Assembly: GCF_017654505.1 (NCBI RefSeq)
Contig: NC_054565.1
Coordinates: 3,514,890-3,578,889 of the forward strand
DNA: 64,000 nt
Source of the DNA: Polyodon spathula
Taxonomy: Eukaryota > Chordata > Actinopteri > Acipenseriformes > Polyodontidae
Reading direction: 5' to 3'
A model generated the notes under the pieces. That model searched no databases. It had not been told where the DNA came from and saw only the letters and a program-made list of their open reading frames with translations. Below, piece after piece: positions 36,921 through 52,600 of this stretch (positions are counted from its first letter, which is position 1; every line of letters begins with the position of its first letter). The position numbers and the translations under genes are program-made.

Positions 36921-37941
36921 CACAGGGGCCACAGTGGTATACAAAAAAAACAACTGTGCTATGAAAAAATGATACAAAAAGGTCTAAAGTCAAACAATGC
37001 ACAGTAGAGGCTACAATACCCCTCTAGTTTTTTTTATATAACAGGCACTACTCTTATAAAAAATGATGTGCTTGACTTTCTGAATCTCCATAGTGTTCTC
37101 TGAAGTCATCCCCATACCTTCCAGACCTACAACAGGACAGCTATTTGTTTTTGCTTTTAGTTTTTTAATTATTATGCATCCTACAAATACAATAATATAT
37201 TCTGTGTGCTTCTCTGTTGTGTTTCTGGGTAGATTAATGACATTGGATCTTACAGTGCATTTTGAGTTGCCATAGACACAGTTTTCCTGTTTGCCACTGT
37301 GCTCATGTATCAATGCCATTTCCATGAAGCAGTGCGAAAAACATGACTTGTTCTTGCAGACAAAAAAAAAGAAGTGGAAAGTGATGGCTAAGGCACCGCC
37401 ATACAAGGAAAAGAAAGATGTTGCATTCCCACGAACACTTTGTCAATCCTTCTGAAAATCCCAGATACAGTAATGTGAACAGCAAACTGTGGTTGCAAGT
37501 CGTTAGCTTTTCCAGTTTGCTCAATTCCCTGATGTTGAGGATGCCTGTTGTGTTTAATAATGCCCGTGGTCAGAATGGGGCATGCAGATTTGATTTGCAA
37601 TGTATACTTTTTAAAAGTTCCCTTTCAACCTTATTAAATTAATAAAAGGCACAGTCATTTTTATTTTGCAATACTTTTCAGGGTACTGTCACTAGACTCC
37701 TGATATAAGAATTACTGATAAGCCCATTTTTTTTGCTGATCCCTTGCAATTCGTATTAATGAGAGTTGACAGTATATTATGAAAGGGATCCCTTGGCATC
37801 CTGCTGCTCGGCTTGGACGCAGTGACAAGATGATGCTATCAAAGTGAACATCACCTAGAAGCTGATGTGTGAGGACAAGGCAATCCAGGGCAATCCAGCA
37901 GAAAACTTTTTGTCTGTCAAGAGAAAGTGAGGGGCTGAAAT
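36921..37941. other. Gene-free sequence
   Basis: No supported gene. The overlapping small frames on both strands (37.0-37.6 kb) lack conserved features. Confidence 0.45.
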
Positions 37942-38569
<628 letters not shown>

Positions 38570-41500
38570 ATGAATGTTTCATCCTCCACTATTTTTTTCA
38601 CTTGTATCCGTGTGTTTGAGGAGGAAATGAATTAGCTCTTCTCTCACTCTGATAAGGCAGAACAAATTATGTTTGAAAACTATTACTTATAATTATGTTT
38701 AACTTAGGTGCTACAATTTTTAACAAAATGACAGCTAGCCATTTGTTACAACTAACCTTTATCAGTTAAAAAACAAAACAGACCATTATGTGAAACAGAA
38801 AACTAATTGTTTAATCAGAAAATCCAGGCGAGTGAAAGTTTCAAATAAAATAATTGAGTCTCTTTGTTTATTTTGCAATGGAAATTTCTGAACTTCATTT
38901 AAAATTCACAAAGATAGTAAAATCCATCAGTCTCGGTCTTCACTGGCGTTCCCTAAGTAGGTCGGAGTCTGTTGTTTGAAGAAAAAAACAAAACATTTGA
39001 ATGATCTAAACTGTGACGGAGATTGACCCCAAATTAATCCTGCTGATGTCTTCATTCGGTGATTTACAAAACCATGTCAGATTTTTACATTTAATGTCGC
39101 TGTGAATGGAGAAGGCCTCACCTCATTAAATTAATATGATTGTCTTAAAGAAGAGCAACTGTTATTCCAGGCTGCCACTGGAGTATGGTTTTTATTAATT
39201 ATTTATCATCCATAACTGTGAAACGCTCAATCAGAATTCTAAGGTAAAATTCTAAGATTCTACTAAGTTAAGCAGACAGATGCTTCGCCTCGTGTCTTCT
39301 TCAGTGTGATGCAGTGATGAAAGTGTACCATCTTATTTTTACTTCCGTTTTTCTAGTCAAAGCTGTGCAAACTGAAATTCTTACGATAGTAGGTCGATTT
39401 TTGTTCAGTTCACACTAGTGTTATTATACACTCAACTCTTGCAAGTTTCAGAACATGGTTTGTCCCTCCTGAGAAAAAAGTGTGTGGCAAAATTCAACAA
39501 ATAATGTTGTACCATCTAAGTACCATCAAATTACTGTGAATTATATGGTATTTTTTAGAAAATATAAATTTACACTTACAGAAATCAACAGAAAATGTAG
39601 TAACTTTTTATTTTATTATTATTATCAGCAGTTTTACAGACCTGTAGAAAATTATGCAAATCTATATACTGTATCTGTCTCTATAGAAACGAGTGTGGTC
39701 TACAGATATATCTATTGAAAATTCTAAGAATCTCTTTTATTAACCCCGTGGTCACTGGTCAATATTTCTATAACTATGAGACCTTTGTGCGTACACTATT
39801 GTTGGTCATGTGACACTGTATTAGCCAATAGCGTTGCCAGTCGCAATCTAAGGGTTTTCATATTGTAATTGGTTTTGCACCACATTTATAGCAGAACAAC
39901 AAACCCTTGTAATGTCTCATTCAGGGGAGTTTCTGGAAATGTTAACGAGAAATGCAACGTAAAACAAGAGAAATGGATATTTGTTTTTCTTCATAACAAT
40001 CCTGCTTTTATTTCAAACGTGGGTTGTATGTTGTTTTCATAATGTTAAGTCTTTTTTTTTTAGATATTGGTTTAAGTTGTTTATATTGAAGCTGTGGTTT
40101 ATGTTACTAGAACTTGAAATAAAAATTTAAAAAAAACTTAAAGAACAGATTTGCAAAATCGTGATTAATGGGGAAAATCTGGATTTCAAACAGAACACGA
40201 GTACCATCTAGTGTCCATATTGTAATATTGCAGCCGACTGTCTGAATCAGATGCTTTATAACACTCTTTGCAAGAAGATACATTAAAAGTGTGGAATGTA
40301 GCTTTCTACGCACTCTGGGTTCCTTTGCAGAAGTAGTATTGAAAGCAATGTGTAAGTAAACACGGTACCACTATAGACCATTCCCTGTACTGAATTGCTT
40401 TTCATTTGAGTTTTATATATACATCATATTTTACATGCTGTACAACATAAAAAGGCAGACTTCTCACCCAGCTCAAAGCATGTGCTATGACAGTAAATTG
40501 TGGCAATAGTTGAATTTGAGATTGCAGACTATAGACTATTACTTCACACTCAACAGTACCTCATATCGGTCTCATACTAACCAGGGGCAGTCTCTGTATA
40601 GCATCTGAGATCTGACAAGCTCTGAATCCAAGGTGGCGTAGTGCAAAACATTAATACAGAATAAAGGGAAACACAAAATTAAACACAGAATTAAACATTA
40701 ACAATAGCAAAAATACAAAGGAGTCATCATCAACTCCCAAACAGCTACATCAAGGCAAAGACTGATCCTTACAGAAGGCTAACGACCTGCTGATTCCAAA
40801 CTCCATGCATATCAAGAGACAGGATCCGACAACAAAAGGTGAGAAAAACTTGTGCAGTCAGCAGAGCTCTTAGTATTGTATGTGTGGGCAAGAGGAAATG
40901 CAGGGCCATACCCTGTTTACACTTTCAAAGCTGCGGGAAAGCTGATTCTAATCAGCTGTAATACCTATTTCCATGTTTGCCACTGGGACGGGAAAGCGAT
41001 TTGAAACCAAACTTGTCCATTGACCATCAGCAGCAGGCTTTTCAGAAAAGCTTTGATATTCGGGGGCAGTGTCTTTATAGAAGAGCCAGTGGCATCTAAT
41101 AATCTGCCACTAGAGGGTGCTATTGCTTACTTATACAAAGCCACTGCTGCTTATTTCACCTACATTACTTGTCTATGGCAGGCAGTTAAAACTGAGGAGT
41201 AGCTTTTGAACACATAGTGACAGTAACATTCATAAAATAATAAAAATAACATTATGTCAATAAATTAGGTTTGAAACCACTTAAAACACCCTTTATTTGT
41301 TCTATTTGTAAAAACTGTAATTAAAAAATTGCAGTAAATTACTTGACTGGACTAAAGCAATTTGAAAATCCCACACCTTTAAAACGTCCTTTTAACATTG
41401 CAGAAAAAATAAATAAATCAATAGATCGACATGTAAACTTGAAGAATCGACTGCCCCCTACAGTGTGTGTTATGTTGATGTAGGGTGGTGTCAGTCATTG

Positions 41501-41848
41501 CTACCCGTCACTGTTGAAAACCTGGGGGCTCTTCACTGCCAAGCCGTGCCCTCTGATTCACTGTTCAGGAGCTCCTCTTGCCTCTTCTTATCAGCTCAGA
41601 CGTGCAGATGTTTGCCTGCAGGCTGCCGGGGTTAGCTGCTTGGAGTGTGAGTCAGAGATAATGCATCTCACTCAGCCCCCGCCCTGTGTGCTGTTTGTCT
41701 GAAGCAGGGCGCTAACACCTGCAGTGACCTTTAGAAGACTGGGACGTCATTAAAATACCAGCTTATTGGCCTTTCTCTATTGGCCAGGGTTAACTGTGTC
41801 CACCCCTGTTAAGATTCTAGAGTCTTCACAAAGTTCTTTTGGTTATGT
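38570..41848. other. Gene-free sequence with one retroelement-like motif
   Basis: On the minus strand 39275-39310 reads 'atcacactgaagaagacac' then 'gaggcgaagcatctgtc', another copy of the 'ctgaagaag' type block seen at 20.7 and 21.25 kb. Otherwise no supported feature. Confidence 0.4.
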
Positions 41849-41912
41849 GGTGACCAGGACTGAGGAGTCCACTCTGTGGAGTCTGAGCGGTGCGTTATAT
41901 AGCCTCATCAAT
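41849..41912 (+). mobile_element. Possible fragment of interspersed repeat family 1 (3' part)
   Basis: 'tggtgaccaggactgagg' followed by 'gcggtgcgttatatagcc' aligns in order with the 3' half of the family-1 consensus as I remember it (gaggtgaccagaactg... agtgcattgtacag). It is short and diverged, so weak. Confidence 0.3.
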
Positions 41913-44900
41913 ATCTCCATTCTATCACAATACAGAGCGTCCCTCTCCGCAGGTATTAGAGTCCCCCAGTAGTCTTTGTGTTAAAACTGAGTGTCCTTTA
42001 CAAAGGAAAATATTTACCTTTGTGTCGTCCCACAGTGGAAAAGCCCCCGTTGTCCAGAATTACTTGGTGCTAGGGTTGCCATCTAGTGAGAGCAAAGGGA
42101 AGTAGCCTTGACACCATTATGGATAACAGTTAAGAAAGAGTTAAATAATTCCGTGTACAGAGTAAAAGCTTTGTTAACCCATTTATTGAAAAAGAAAAGG
42201 AAAACGCTGTGTCCTAGTAGACAATATTTTACAGTCTATTGTATTTTAGAATCACTGGACAAAAGACCAAGAGGTGAGTCAACAGCAGCGTCCTTTTATT
42301 AGCTTACAGCGAACAACCAATGAATGCACAAGATAGTGTGTGCCATCCCACAATGCTCTGAGCTTGCGAAGTACAGCCAGTCACACAGAACACGAAACAT
42401 AACAGAAAATACTGAAAAGCTGCAAGCTAAGAGCTTCTCCTCCCTGCTCACAGGCGTTCTGAGGTTAATTCAAAGGGACTGTCGGTTTTTAGTTGCGCTA
42501 GTGTCATTTATTCTTTCAGTTTTACATGCAGGTAATATATGACTCTGAGTGATTTTAATTTCCCCTCAAACAAACCTTTTTTTTTTTTTAAAGAACAAAC
42601 CGTGTTGTCGTTTGAAACCCACTTTCCTTAGTGTTTTGACACTAGGGACCTGCATCCTCCCATCACTTGTGCTTCAAGGGTATGTTATATTTAGCACAGC
42701 CTCTAAAATGGTTCATAAATCCTAACAGATTCTGCTGCAGACGCCACGCCTGATTAGACATGCAACCTGAGCGCGTTCTCTCGCTGCCAAAAAAGGGGAC
42801 CCTGTATGAACATTCAAATGATCGATCTTCGACCTGCTTCAGCAGGAGCCCAGGCTGACCCCCCAGACTCTTACCACCTTTCAATGCAACCCTTCTTGAT
42901 GATGTATAATAGGATTGCCCCCCCCCAGAACTTCCATGCACTGAATCATGTCAAGGTGCTTCACGAAGCAAGGGAGTTTGGAGCCGGGTGCAGTCACTGT
43001 AATAGTGCTCAGCAAATAAAAAAAATGTTATGCTGTTTTGCATTTTAGTGACGGTTGGATGCAAAATGCCCACCACTGCCAAAAAAAAAAGATATTTTGC
43101 ATATGAATTCTGATCAACAGTTAGGTCAAGTGAAAATGAACTAAATATACATAGAGGCACAGATTTAGCAGATGTAATAAATGAATGTGAGGTAATATAG
43201 AGATGTTTACATTGTTTGGCTCAGGATCTCTCATTTCCAGTCCTGTGTTAGCTGCCCCTGGTTAGAGGTCAACCAAGGGGATGATTGATAGAGGACCACC
43301 AACCCTCCCAGAAGGGAGATGAGCAGGCAGTGGTCTTTATGTAATTGGTTAGCAAAAAGCATTTAGCGAAGGGGGCTTGCCCCTAGAATTACACTAATGT
43401 GCTGAATATTGACATGAGAAGTGCAAGGAAATCAAGACTAGACCATATATGGATTCCACAGTGGGGAGAAAAAAAAAACATAGCGAAAATGTTACATTCT
43501 GCAGTTTCACTTGACACAACATCCTGTAGTGCACACTGTTCCCCTTTTAAATGGATCCTTTCTATCATCTAAATGATCTTAATATTTCACTTCTGACCTG
43601 TTTGGTGATAGCCTGTTATGAGTGTTCTTCCAGTGCAAATGCAACAGATTTCCTGAGAGAAAGGCAAGGGAATGGAGGATGTTGTTCTATAACCCAGTGC
43701 AGAACTAGATATTTTAGTAGTTTTACTTTCCAAAACTGCACATCGGAAACTTGTATTGTGAATAGAGGTGCACAACAAGAAGGGTTCATGGAATTATTTC
43801 GTTAGCTACAACCGCTATAAATAAGAAATCAAATATTAGTATAATGTTACATAATAAGACTTTAAACATTAGTACTACACGTTTTAGGGTGATGTCTTCA
43901 AAGCATTTCCCCAATGCTTTGATTAACGCCTATGTTTTTTAAAGGAGAGAAAAAAAAAACATCTTAATGAGAAACAAACAGTTTGATTAAGAGAACTTGA
44001 ATCAAATTGCTTGATTGCTTAATTGTAGTTTTGTTAAATTAACTGGGGTTTTGCCTCTTACGAAAAATAAGGGTTCATTAATTGAAGACTGTGGTAAAGG
44101 CTTTGAAGATATATCCGCTAGAATCGTGCCCATGTTAATGTTTCCACTGCACAGCGTCCATCTGGCTTTGAAAGTGCCCTGAACCTTGCACAGTACCTGA
44201 CACCGAGATATAAGCCATGGGTAAAGCTCAATGAAACTATTAAGACCACGATTAAACAGTCAAATATCTGAGTTCAAATCTGGTATTGAGTTATTCAACC
44301 AGTGTAAATTAGTCCTCAGGATCAACCTGCCACACAATTGGGTAAGGTTTTTAAGAGAGCTTGGAGGGAATTTTTGGGGGGATGTTGCTAGGTGTATTTT
44401 GTTCTAAAACCCTGGAAAAAACAGACAGTTGGAATTTAAAGTTGGATAACCATTTCCTTGTCCACGCATTAACCGAGACGCGTAGCAGGCAATAACTGCC
44501 GGTTTTGAGCACCCTTTGAGCCCCATTGGCAGTAAATGCATCTAACCCCCAATCTACAGCAGATATGACTACTGCAAGTTTACCCTTTGGGTTGTGTTAC
44601 AGGGGAACGAATACTAACAACAGCAGAGGCAGGTTCCTATCTTCTGACTATTTTTTAAAAGCTGGCCAGTGTGTGAAACGTCAGCGAGCATTGACATTGT
44701 GAACGGTTTGCTCTATAGTGAACGCAGACGATTGTTCACATCAAGTGAAAGATAAGTGATACAGTATCACGTGTTAGCCCGTATTATTTTACAACCTTAA
44801 AATAAACAGATTATTGGCATAGCAGTCTCCATTTCAGTGGTAATAAAGATTTGACTTATTGCACATAAGCATTTTTAGTGGGGTATAGTGGATGAAATTT

Positions 44901-47900
44901 ATTCATTCTTAGCAAGTAGTTAACGTAAGGAAGCATCAAATAGTGGAAAAGATCTCAGAAACTGGTATAATCGCATCCCTCAATTTCAAAGCAGCAGTAG
45001 CAACGTAACAATGTTTTTGTGTGTTTCAAGATTTTTTTTTATTTTAATTATTATTATTTCATTTTGCAATTCAGAATAATATTCCCTCATTTTGCATTTT
45101 AAATCTGGGAAATTCAACTTTACTTTTACATTGAAACATTTCAAAACATAAGCATTATAAACTCCCTTGAGAAAATGAACATTGACTGCCAATAGCTGGA
45201 TACACAAGGTAGCCAGAGTCATGTTTATAAAACAAAACACAAAGTGTGTCATTTTCTGTATCCTAGAAAACTGTCAATCAGGTGCAGTGTTACTTTCAGG
45301 TACGCGGATAAAACGTGCTTGGCCGTGCATATCTAAACAGCTTCTAAACAACTTTCGCTTCGAAAACACAGAAGTGCCCATTCAAGTCTGGTACGTTATG
45401 CTGTTTTTTTGGGGGTGGGGGGGTAGCCTTTTTTGTCATTTTCATCTTTTTAAATTGAATCATATTTTTCCACCATTAACAAAATAGTATGCGAATATTT
45501 ATCATATGCAATACACTGGGGCTTGTACATTTTCTTTACTTCTGCAACTTTCCGGTTGATTTCTGATTTTGTCTTGTTCGTCATGAATTGTTTTTTCTTT
45601 TTAGAGAAATTGACTGTCTGTTTCCAGTTTAAGTTTACAAAAAAAAAGTATAATTAATGGTTTGCAAAAATGTAGAATTAATGGTAAATGTACCTGTTTG
45701 GCAATAGGAAGACACATCACATCACAATTGATTGCACCTGTACCAAAATTTCACAGCATACCACTTTCTAACATTAGAAGGGTCAAGTTTTGGTATGCGT
45801 ACCACATTGTGACGATGTACCACTTTATAACACTACACCGGTACTGACTAATTCATTTTAGTAACTGAGAACTGAGAAAACTGAGAACCAGGGCTTTAAA
45901 ACTTGAATGAGCTGCAATCCAAACTTGCAGCAGCTAGGCTTCATGTTATATTACCCTGCTGGCCTCCTTTCTTTCAGACTGTCTGCCTGTTTGAAGACTT
46001 TAGAGCTGTCGGGCTCAGGGTGAGTCCGTGGGAATTACCAGGGTTCCAGAAGACTGGAGAAGTTCTCTGGAGACTTGGCACGCTGCTGTCACTTTCTAAA
46101 TCAAAACTCCTCTTTGACGTTTAAAAACACAAAACAAAACGAAGCCCTGAATTCCAACAGACCACAATATTTTAACACATCTTTGCAGTGTCACTATATA
46201 TTTATAACTTCAAATTGAACAGGTTTACCTTATTTAAACAAATAAATAAAATAAAGACTAGAGTGCACCATTGGAAGATATGGCCCTTCCTGTATTATAC
46301 TACTTTAGAATAAGAAAGTACTAAATAATCCAGGAGGGCTGAGATTACTATTCCAAGTGTCCAATCTTACAGTATTTACATTAGCCCTGTATTTCAGTGT
46401 GTTTGGTTGATTGGTCAGTTCCTAAGTGGATCTACTGTTTAGTAACTACTTACAGACTCCTAACACTAGTGCCACACACTGTGTCCATTGTAGTCTCTGC
46501 GGTTGAAGTTCATTTTATTACAGATGTGTACAATGACATCACAAGGAGTGGAGGCAGGTGAATAAATACAACTTTCCACCCCACCCCCACCCCATTCCCA
46601 CCATTCACACACTTACCTGGTAAAAAAATATCTTTACCTGTTTTATACCGATGCGATCATTACGCAACATCAAAACTAGGTGTGACAATTATTTATTTTT
46701 CAATGGAAATGACTCATTGTGGACTGGCGCCTATAACGTAGTGTTTACTTATTTTTGTTGTTGTTGCAGAAGCTTAGTGAATTAAGAGTAACTTGATCTC
46801 AGTCTGGTCAAATAACTTTCAGTGGCTATTTATTAATACCGTACAAAAATGAGCTAAAATGACATTGATGTCACTGAAGGAGTTTTCAAATGCGGCAACA
46901 TAAGTGTTTTGGCTATTGGTAGATCTTCAATGGTTTTATATGACTACAGTGCTAGCTCTATTATATTTGTGTATTGTTGGTGCTCTGATAGTGTGCAGTT
47001 GTAGCTTTATTACCGTGTCCTGGATTATATCCTTTTTGGACAGTCCTGGTTAAATCAAATGCAAGATAAATAAAACAAACGTGGCATATCCTGTGCAAGT
47101 TGCCAGTTTATCCTATTCTTGAATTTGAACACAAATACATTAGAACATTTCTTTAAAAAATCCATGCAGCAAAGTTTAACAAATCGCAACTGAACTATTA
47201 TGAGACCATGGCAACACAATGGGTTTGGAACAAATATTGCCTATTGGTTCAGACATGGGCAGCACACAAGCACTGCTATGGTACCAAACTGGATCTGTGG
47301 TTCAAACTATCATAAAACCAACTGGGCGAAACAACATGAAACTATCGTAGTAGCTTCTATCAAAGACTCATAACATAAGCTGCTCTGTGGCAACCAGTGC
47401 CCTTAATGCCAGAATCATTGCCAATTGTATAAATGCATGGATTACTAGGTGAGGATCAAACATCTCAAACACAAGGAACATTCATAGAGCAGGTAGGTTC
47501 CGTCCGAGGGCTAAGAAGGGACAGAGATTGATTTTTAACAGATCCTTAAATTCAGTAGCTTACTTTCCAAATGGATTGGATTGTGCCCAGCAGAATTTAG
47601 GTGAAATCATTGGGGATCAGAATAAGGATTTCATTTTTTCTGAAGTGAGTTGTAGGGCAGTGTTGTACTGGAGAACTTCACCTAGCAGTCCTGAGAGTGC
47701 ACCTGTGTCCTGACCCTGCTTTTGTGACACATCATTATAATGCGCAATCAATCAACACGTGTTCTTCGCGTAAGCACAACGTAAGGATCACAATATTGTG
47801 CCCCATGCGGTCCTTATTGTTTAATAGTAGGACTATGACATTGATATGGGTGCACATACAGAGTTAATATAGAAATATTTTCTGTACATATGAATTGTCT

Positions 47901-48099
47901 TAAGAGGCTAGAGGTCTGACAATTACAGCATGAAAAAAAATAAAAATAAATCATATTAACATGCTACGTCTATATTCAATTATTATTCAATGGTATTTTT
48001 GGAAATAAGTCACACAAATAAACCTGTATTAAACAAAGTAAAAATAAACAAATAAAGTGCACTTTAGCTGTTTTTTTGTTTTTGTTTTTTTTGTATTGC
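41913..48099. other. Long gene-free AT-rich interval
   Basis: No exon, RNA gene or named repeat is supported. Contains homopolymer runs (T at about 42579, A at 43081-43090, G at 45415-45421). Confidence 0.45.
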
Positions 48100-48169
48100 T
48101 TTGTGCATTTATTTTTCTGCTAAAAAATAATAACAAAATGGAGCGCTTATGCGGATTTTCAAATGTGTT

Positions 48170-49600
48170 TAAAAACAATGGTAGAGGAGACTTCCACGCA
48201 GTGCGTTTCGATAGCCTCCCTTCCCCCGCTCTCTTCCTGCACTGTGCAATTCCTCAGATCTGACTTGTTATTATGGCCGACAGAGCGAAAGAAAAGGTCT
48301 CCTTTTTTTTTCTCTTTTCCAACCCTGTCAAGGAGCTGCAACCCAAAGGCTTTCTCGGCAGCTCCTAGCTGGGTTTGCCCCGCCTGCAATTTCCAAAACC
48401 TTTGCCATACCTTTTTTGGGCAAAGAGGTGACGCAAACAGCCGGTAAAGAATAGGCGGATATTTCGCCCAGAGTGCAGCTGAGCCTGGTTGCTCATAGTC
48501 TGGCTGTTTACGCACTTCCCTGGGAGGAGACGGTACTCCGGTTAGAGAAATGGGGTCTGCCGGGTTTACAGGCGGGCATTACCGCAAGGAGGCGGTCTTT
48601 TTGGACGAGGGCCGTCCTTTTTTGCAAGGGTGGGTGGATGTTTTGGCAAACCCACCTTTCTCATTGTTTAGGACACTTCGGAATGTGATGGTTTGATCCT
48701 GCAGTGTGGGGAGGGGGAAGAGAGAGCGTGAGTGGGGAAAACGTCCAGTGTTTGTGCTATTGCGTGCTGAACTAGTAAAAGAACTTTTAAAGTGCGACCC
48801 TGCCTCTTTTGGGTCATACACAGTGAGCTGATTATTTGAGAGGGATATTGCGTCTTTCCCATATGGCAAGGTAAGAAGGCATGGAATTATTTCTTCCAGG
48901 ATTGCTTGGCTGGGACAGTGAAAACGGAGCTACTGTGTGCGAGTGCTTTAGCACGAACTGGCTGCTGTCGAAACTCCAGCAGCGACTACTTAGCCAGAGT
49001 CAAAGAAAGCCTCAACTCTGCTGCTTAGACCGGTGTGTGGTGCAGACTGCTGAAGCGGCTGTTTTAAAGATATTTCGGAATACCATACTGGGGGGCCGTT
49101 TATTAAAATAATGTTTATTTAATACAATATAACTTTTTAAAAAACCGTGTGATATTGAAAGGCGATTCCTTATGAACGGTCTGGAATATATAATCCGCAT
49201 TCTACAGCAATGCATGTATATTCTATTAGGATACTTGGACTTGTTCTGACTGCTTGGCGCAGTTTAACGACTTGTCAACCGTTGTTGATTTCGCTTTGGT
49301 GTTTCTGCGTTAAGGGCCGTTTAATGCAATTGAACTTGGATTAAAAGCGCACAGCGGAAATGTTAACATTTAGATCCTTTAATAATTCAACAACGTGCAC
49401 CGCTGCGGAGAAACTGAAATTAACTTTACGTGCTTACCCGCTTGGGAGTTTTTAGTGCACCGGAAAGGAAGTGCACTTGAACAGAACAATGTACTACCGT
49501 GCAAGAAATGCTACAGTCTAGACGAGTCCCAAAATCCAAAGGGGGTGAAACACGAACAGTGGAATCGAACCACGAAGGTTTGAAGTTGTCGTAATAAATT
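48170..49600 (+). promoter_or_regulatory. CpG-enriched promoter-like block with first-exon splice donor
   Basis: This is the most CpG-rich part of the window outside htr1d (about 28 CpGs between 48170 and 48880), with GC boxes such as ccccgcctgc near 48378 and ggaggcgg near 48587. It contains a perfect donor, CAAG|GTAAGA, with the exon ending at 48870 and GT at 48871-48872. No long coding frame fits, so the exon would be a 5' UTR. Orientation (+) and position 3' of htr1d match human LUZP1, which lies downstream of HTR1D on the same strand. The gene identity is inference, and the transcription start is not placed. Confidence 0.45.
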
Positions 49601-52600
49601 CTTTTAAGACTGCAGCGTTGATAACCCCGCGTAAGACACTGAAGCTGTTTAACAGATGTTACTTTTCTGTAAACTTGATTTTCTCGTTGGATACAGTTAT
49701 AGAACCCACACAATGTATTAACTTACAGCATCATAATGTGTGACGCAAAAGTACAAGCAAACACATACAACGCAGAGCTGCTGCATTCCTTGTTCACATT
49801 AGTCAAATCAGAAAAGCGCAATGCTTAAACTAGAAATGATTCAGCGTAGCCAATGGTTGTCTATGTAATACATTGTACTCTATTTCCAATGGCAAGGTGA
49901 ATTCCTTAATAAAATACAGCTCTGTGGTATTACAATTGATTGTTAAAAAAAGCTACGATACAGAAGGCTGCAATATGCAATGGCTCTGTATACTATACAC
50001 TTAGTGTTACATTGTTAAAATGCGCCTTTGCAGTTGTTGTTTGTATAGACTGTTTACAAAGGTTAGCTCAAGAGCATTTGCAAAGCCAGGCTGTGTAATG
50101 TTAAGCGCCACCAGCATTGACTGCAAGTGCCTCCTAAAATTGAATTGGCAGGGGCTGCACTTCACAGCCCCTGCGACAGTAATCCATACTGCACACTTAG
50201 ATTTGAAAGCACTAACTGTGCGCTATGGTCGTTCATCAGCACACAGCTTGGTGCAGACCCTTTAGATTTGCAGGTTGCTTCCATTTTGTTGTGGCACGGT
50301 TAAGGACAGTGGAGGTTCAGAGATCTTCTGTCACTGTAAAGAGCTGACGTTTGAGGTTATCAGTCCAGTTGAGGTTATCAGTCCAGTAGAGCTGCGTGGT
50401 CTGATTGCAGTGCTTATCATGGGCATCTCTCTTATGTACTGCAAGTATAGAAGCCTGCCTGATGTCCTGGTAGACTTGAATAGAGGTGCAGAGATGGACA
50501 AGGGAGCTTGATTTTTAATGTGCAAATGAGTAAGTGCTCAGCCACTGCAGCAAAGAAAAAAAAAAAAATTCAAAAGGTGGGGCTGAAATTGTGTTGCCTG
50601 CCTCAACCTGCTTTCCAGTAAATTGGAAGTGTGATGCAATTTAGGGGATGTGGGTGAATTCTGAAGACTAGGAACCCATTCACACTTGCCAACATTACAT
50701 TGCTATGAAGCAGATGTTCACTCGAGGAGCCTGGAGGGGAAGCATGGAAGAAAGAAGGGTCATGGGTAGACAGTTCTGGCAAATCCACAGAACATGAGTG
50801 GATGAGAGGTAGTGCATTGAATTGGTTCTGCATGCTACATGGCCTCTAACTCAGCTCACCGTTCAACAGATCCAAACCTCCTTTTTTTCGTTTTGGCAAG
50901 TGGAAAAATGAGACGGAGGTGGTGGGGTTGCAAATTCACATCAATGAAAGGTAGACCACTGGGTTATATTGGTAGGGGTCTGGTTTAATTGGGGGGAGTG
51001 AAGTGTCGGGTGCCGGCTGCCGTTTCTCCAGTTTTAAAGCTGCTTTTGGTAACATGCCTGTATTACTTTGAAGTGGCTGTTTTAACTCGGTCTGCCGCAC
51101 CAGAGATGTTGCCTCAGCTGTCCTCCTTGCCTCTCTGTGTGCTTGCAAAGCAGTGTGTAGAGCAGGGCTGTACTCAACCATTGCAGAATGGATGCTGTTA
51201 CACACATGCGATGGTGGAAGTCTTCATTTTCTCTGCTTGTTTTCCAGTATTCAGTACTTCATTTACAGCAGTTTGCTGTGATGCAATACAGATAGTAGCT
51301 GGCAGGTGTGCGGTTTTACAGCCACCCTGCTATTTCACTATCCTTTATAGTTTACACTTGTAATGTGTACTGCAAGTCAAGATCTGCTATAAAACAAGTG
51401 ATTCAATATTTAAAACTTACACACAGATGTGACATGACTGGAAATAGAAATTGTATTTTAATGACAGACTTTCCCCACCCTAGCTGTGAGATCAAATACA
51501 AAAAAATAAGCCATCAGTAACATGAATTGGTAGATCACCATGACCTACATCAAACATATGCACCCTTAATAAAAGAAAGCAGATAAAGGGGGTGGGGCAG
51601 GGAATGCAGGCTACATGCATAATTTATAATGATATGTAATGTAATTAAAGCTGTTTATTGTGCTGCTTAGTAACCCATATTGTAGTTGCACGATGTGTGT
51701 TTGTTTGTTTAGAAATGGCTTTAAGTAATAACTGCTTAACCAAATCTTGGGAGGAGTTTGTGGACCAGCTGGAGTTTACTCACGGTCCCCAGGTTGGGGG
51801 GGGTAATGAGGTGGAAGGGGCTGTCCGTTCATTTTGTCAGCCTTATGCTTTTTGTCCTGTCCATGTTAGAGCTCTCTCAGTGTCATGTTTGATTGGTACG
51901 CAGTCGACCTTGTGCTGCTTGCACAATGCATCGGTATAGCTGCATTTTTATATTTCCTTGGTTCTGAAGACAGCCTGATTGACATTGAACTCCAAACCTT
52001 GACACTGGCCCTGACCTAAGTCTCCCAACCTCAGGCTCTGGGCTATTGGCCACATCCTTTGCCTTGGCTTGGAAGATCTCAGTGTGGAATCCAACCCTTC
52101 AAATTGGCCTACTTTCCATCTGCTAGTGGGACCGAACACAGGTTTATATCAATGGAGCTTGTTGCCATTAGAAGCAGACCAATATCAATAGAGTTTGACG
52201 TGGTTATCTGTCAGCCCCAGACTGTGTCGTAGACTGTCACATATTTGTCTTTCCAATTCTTGTTAATTTAGGGAGATGATCTAATGAGCCTCTAGTGCAG
52301 GTGCTGTTTGAGGCAGGTTCAGTAGCAAACCCTGTACGGCAGAGTAGAAGACTGTTGAAGGAACACTGAAATAGGGGTGATCCAGATCATCCAGGTTATT
52401 TTTCATCCAATTGACTCCTTCAGTCAGTTCCATCCCAAATTAGTATTTGGTTTCAACTCTTTCCTTAATGACTTAATTGACCCTGCTGAGTGAAAGAGGC
52501 AATGCTGCCTATTCCTGACCTAGACAGATAATGGTATTTATTTCAAATGTGTCTAAAGGATTTCTACAAAAAAAGAATCATTTATTGACATAAAGCCAAT

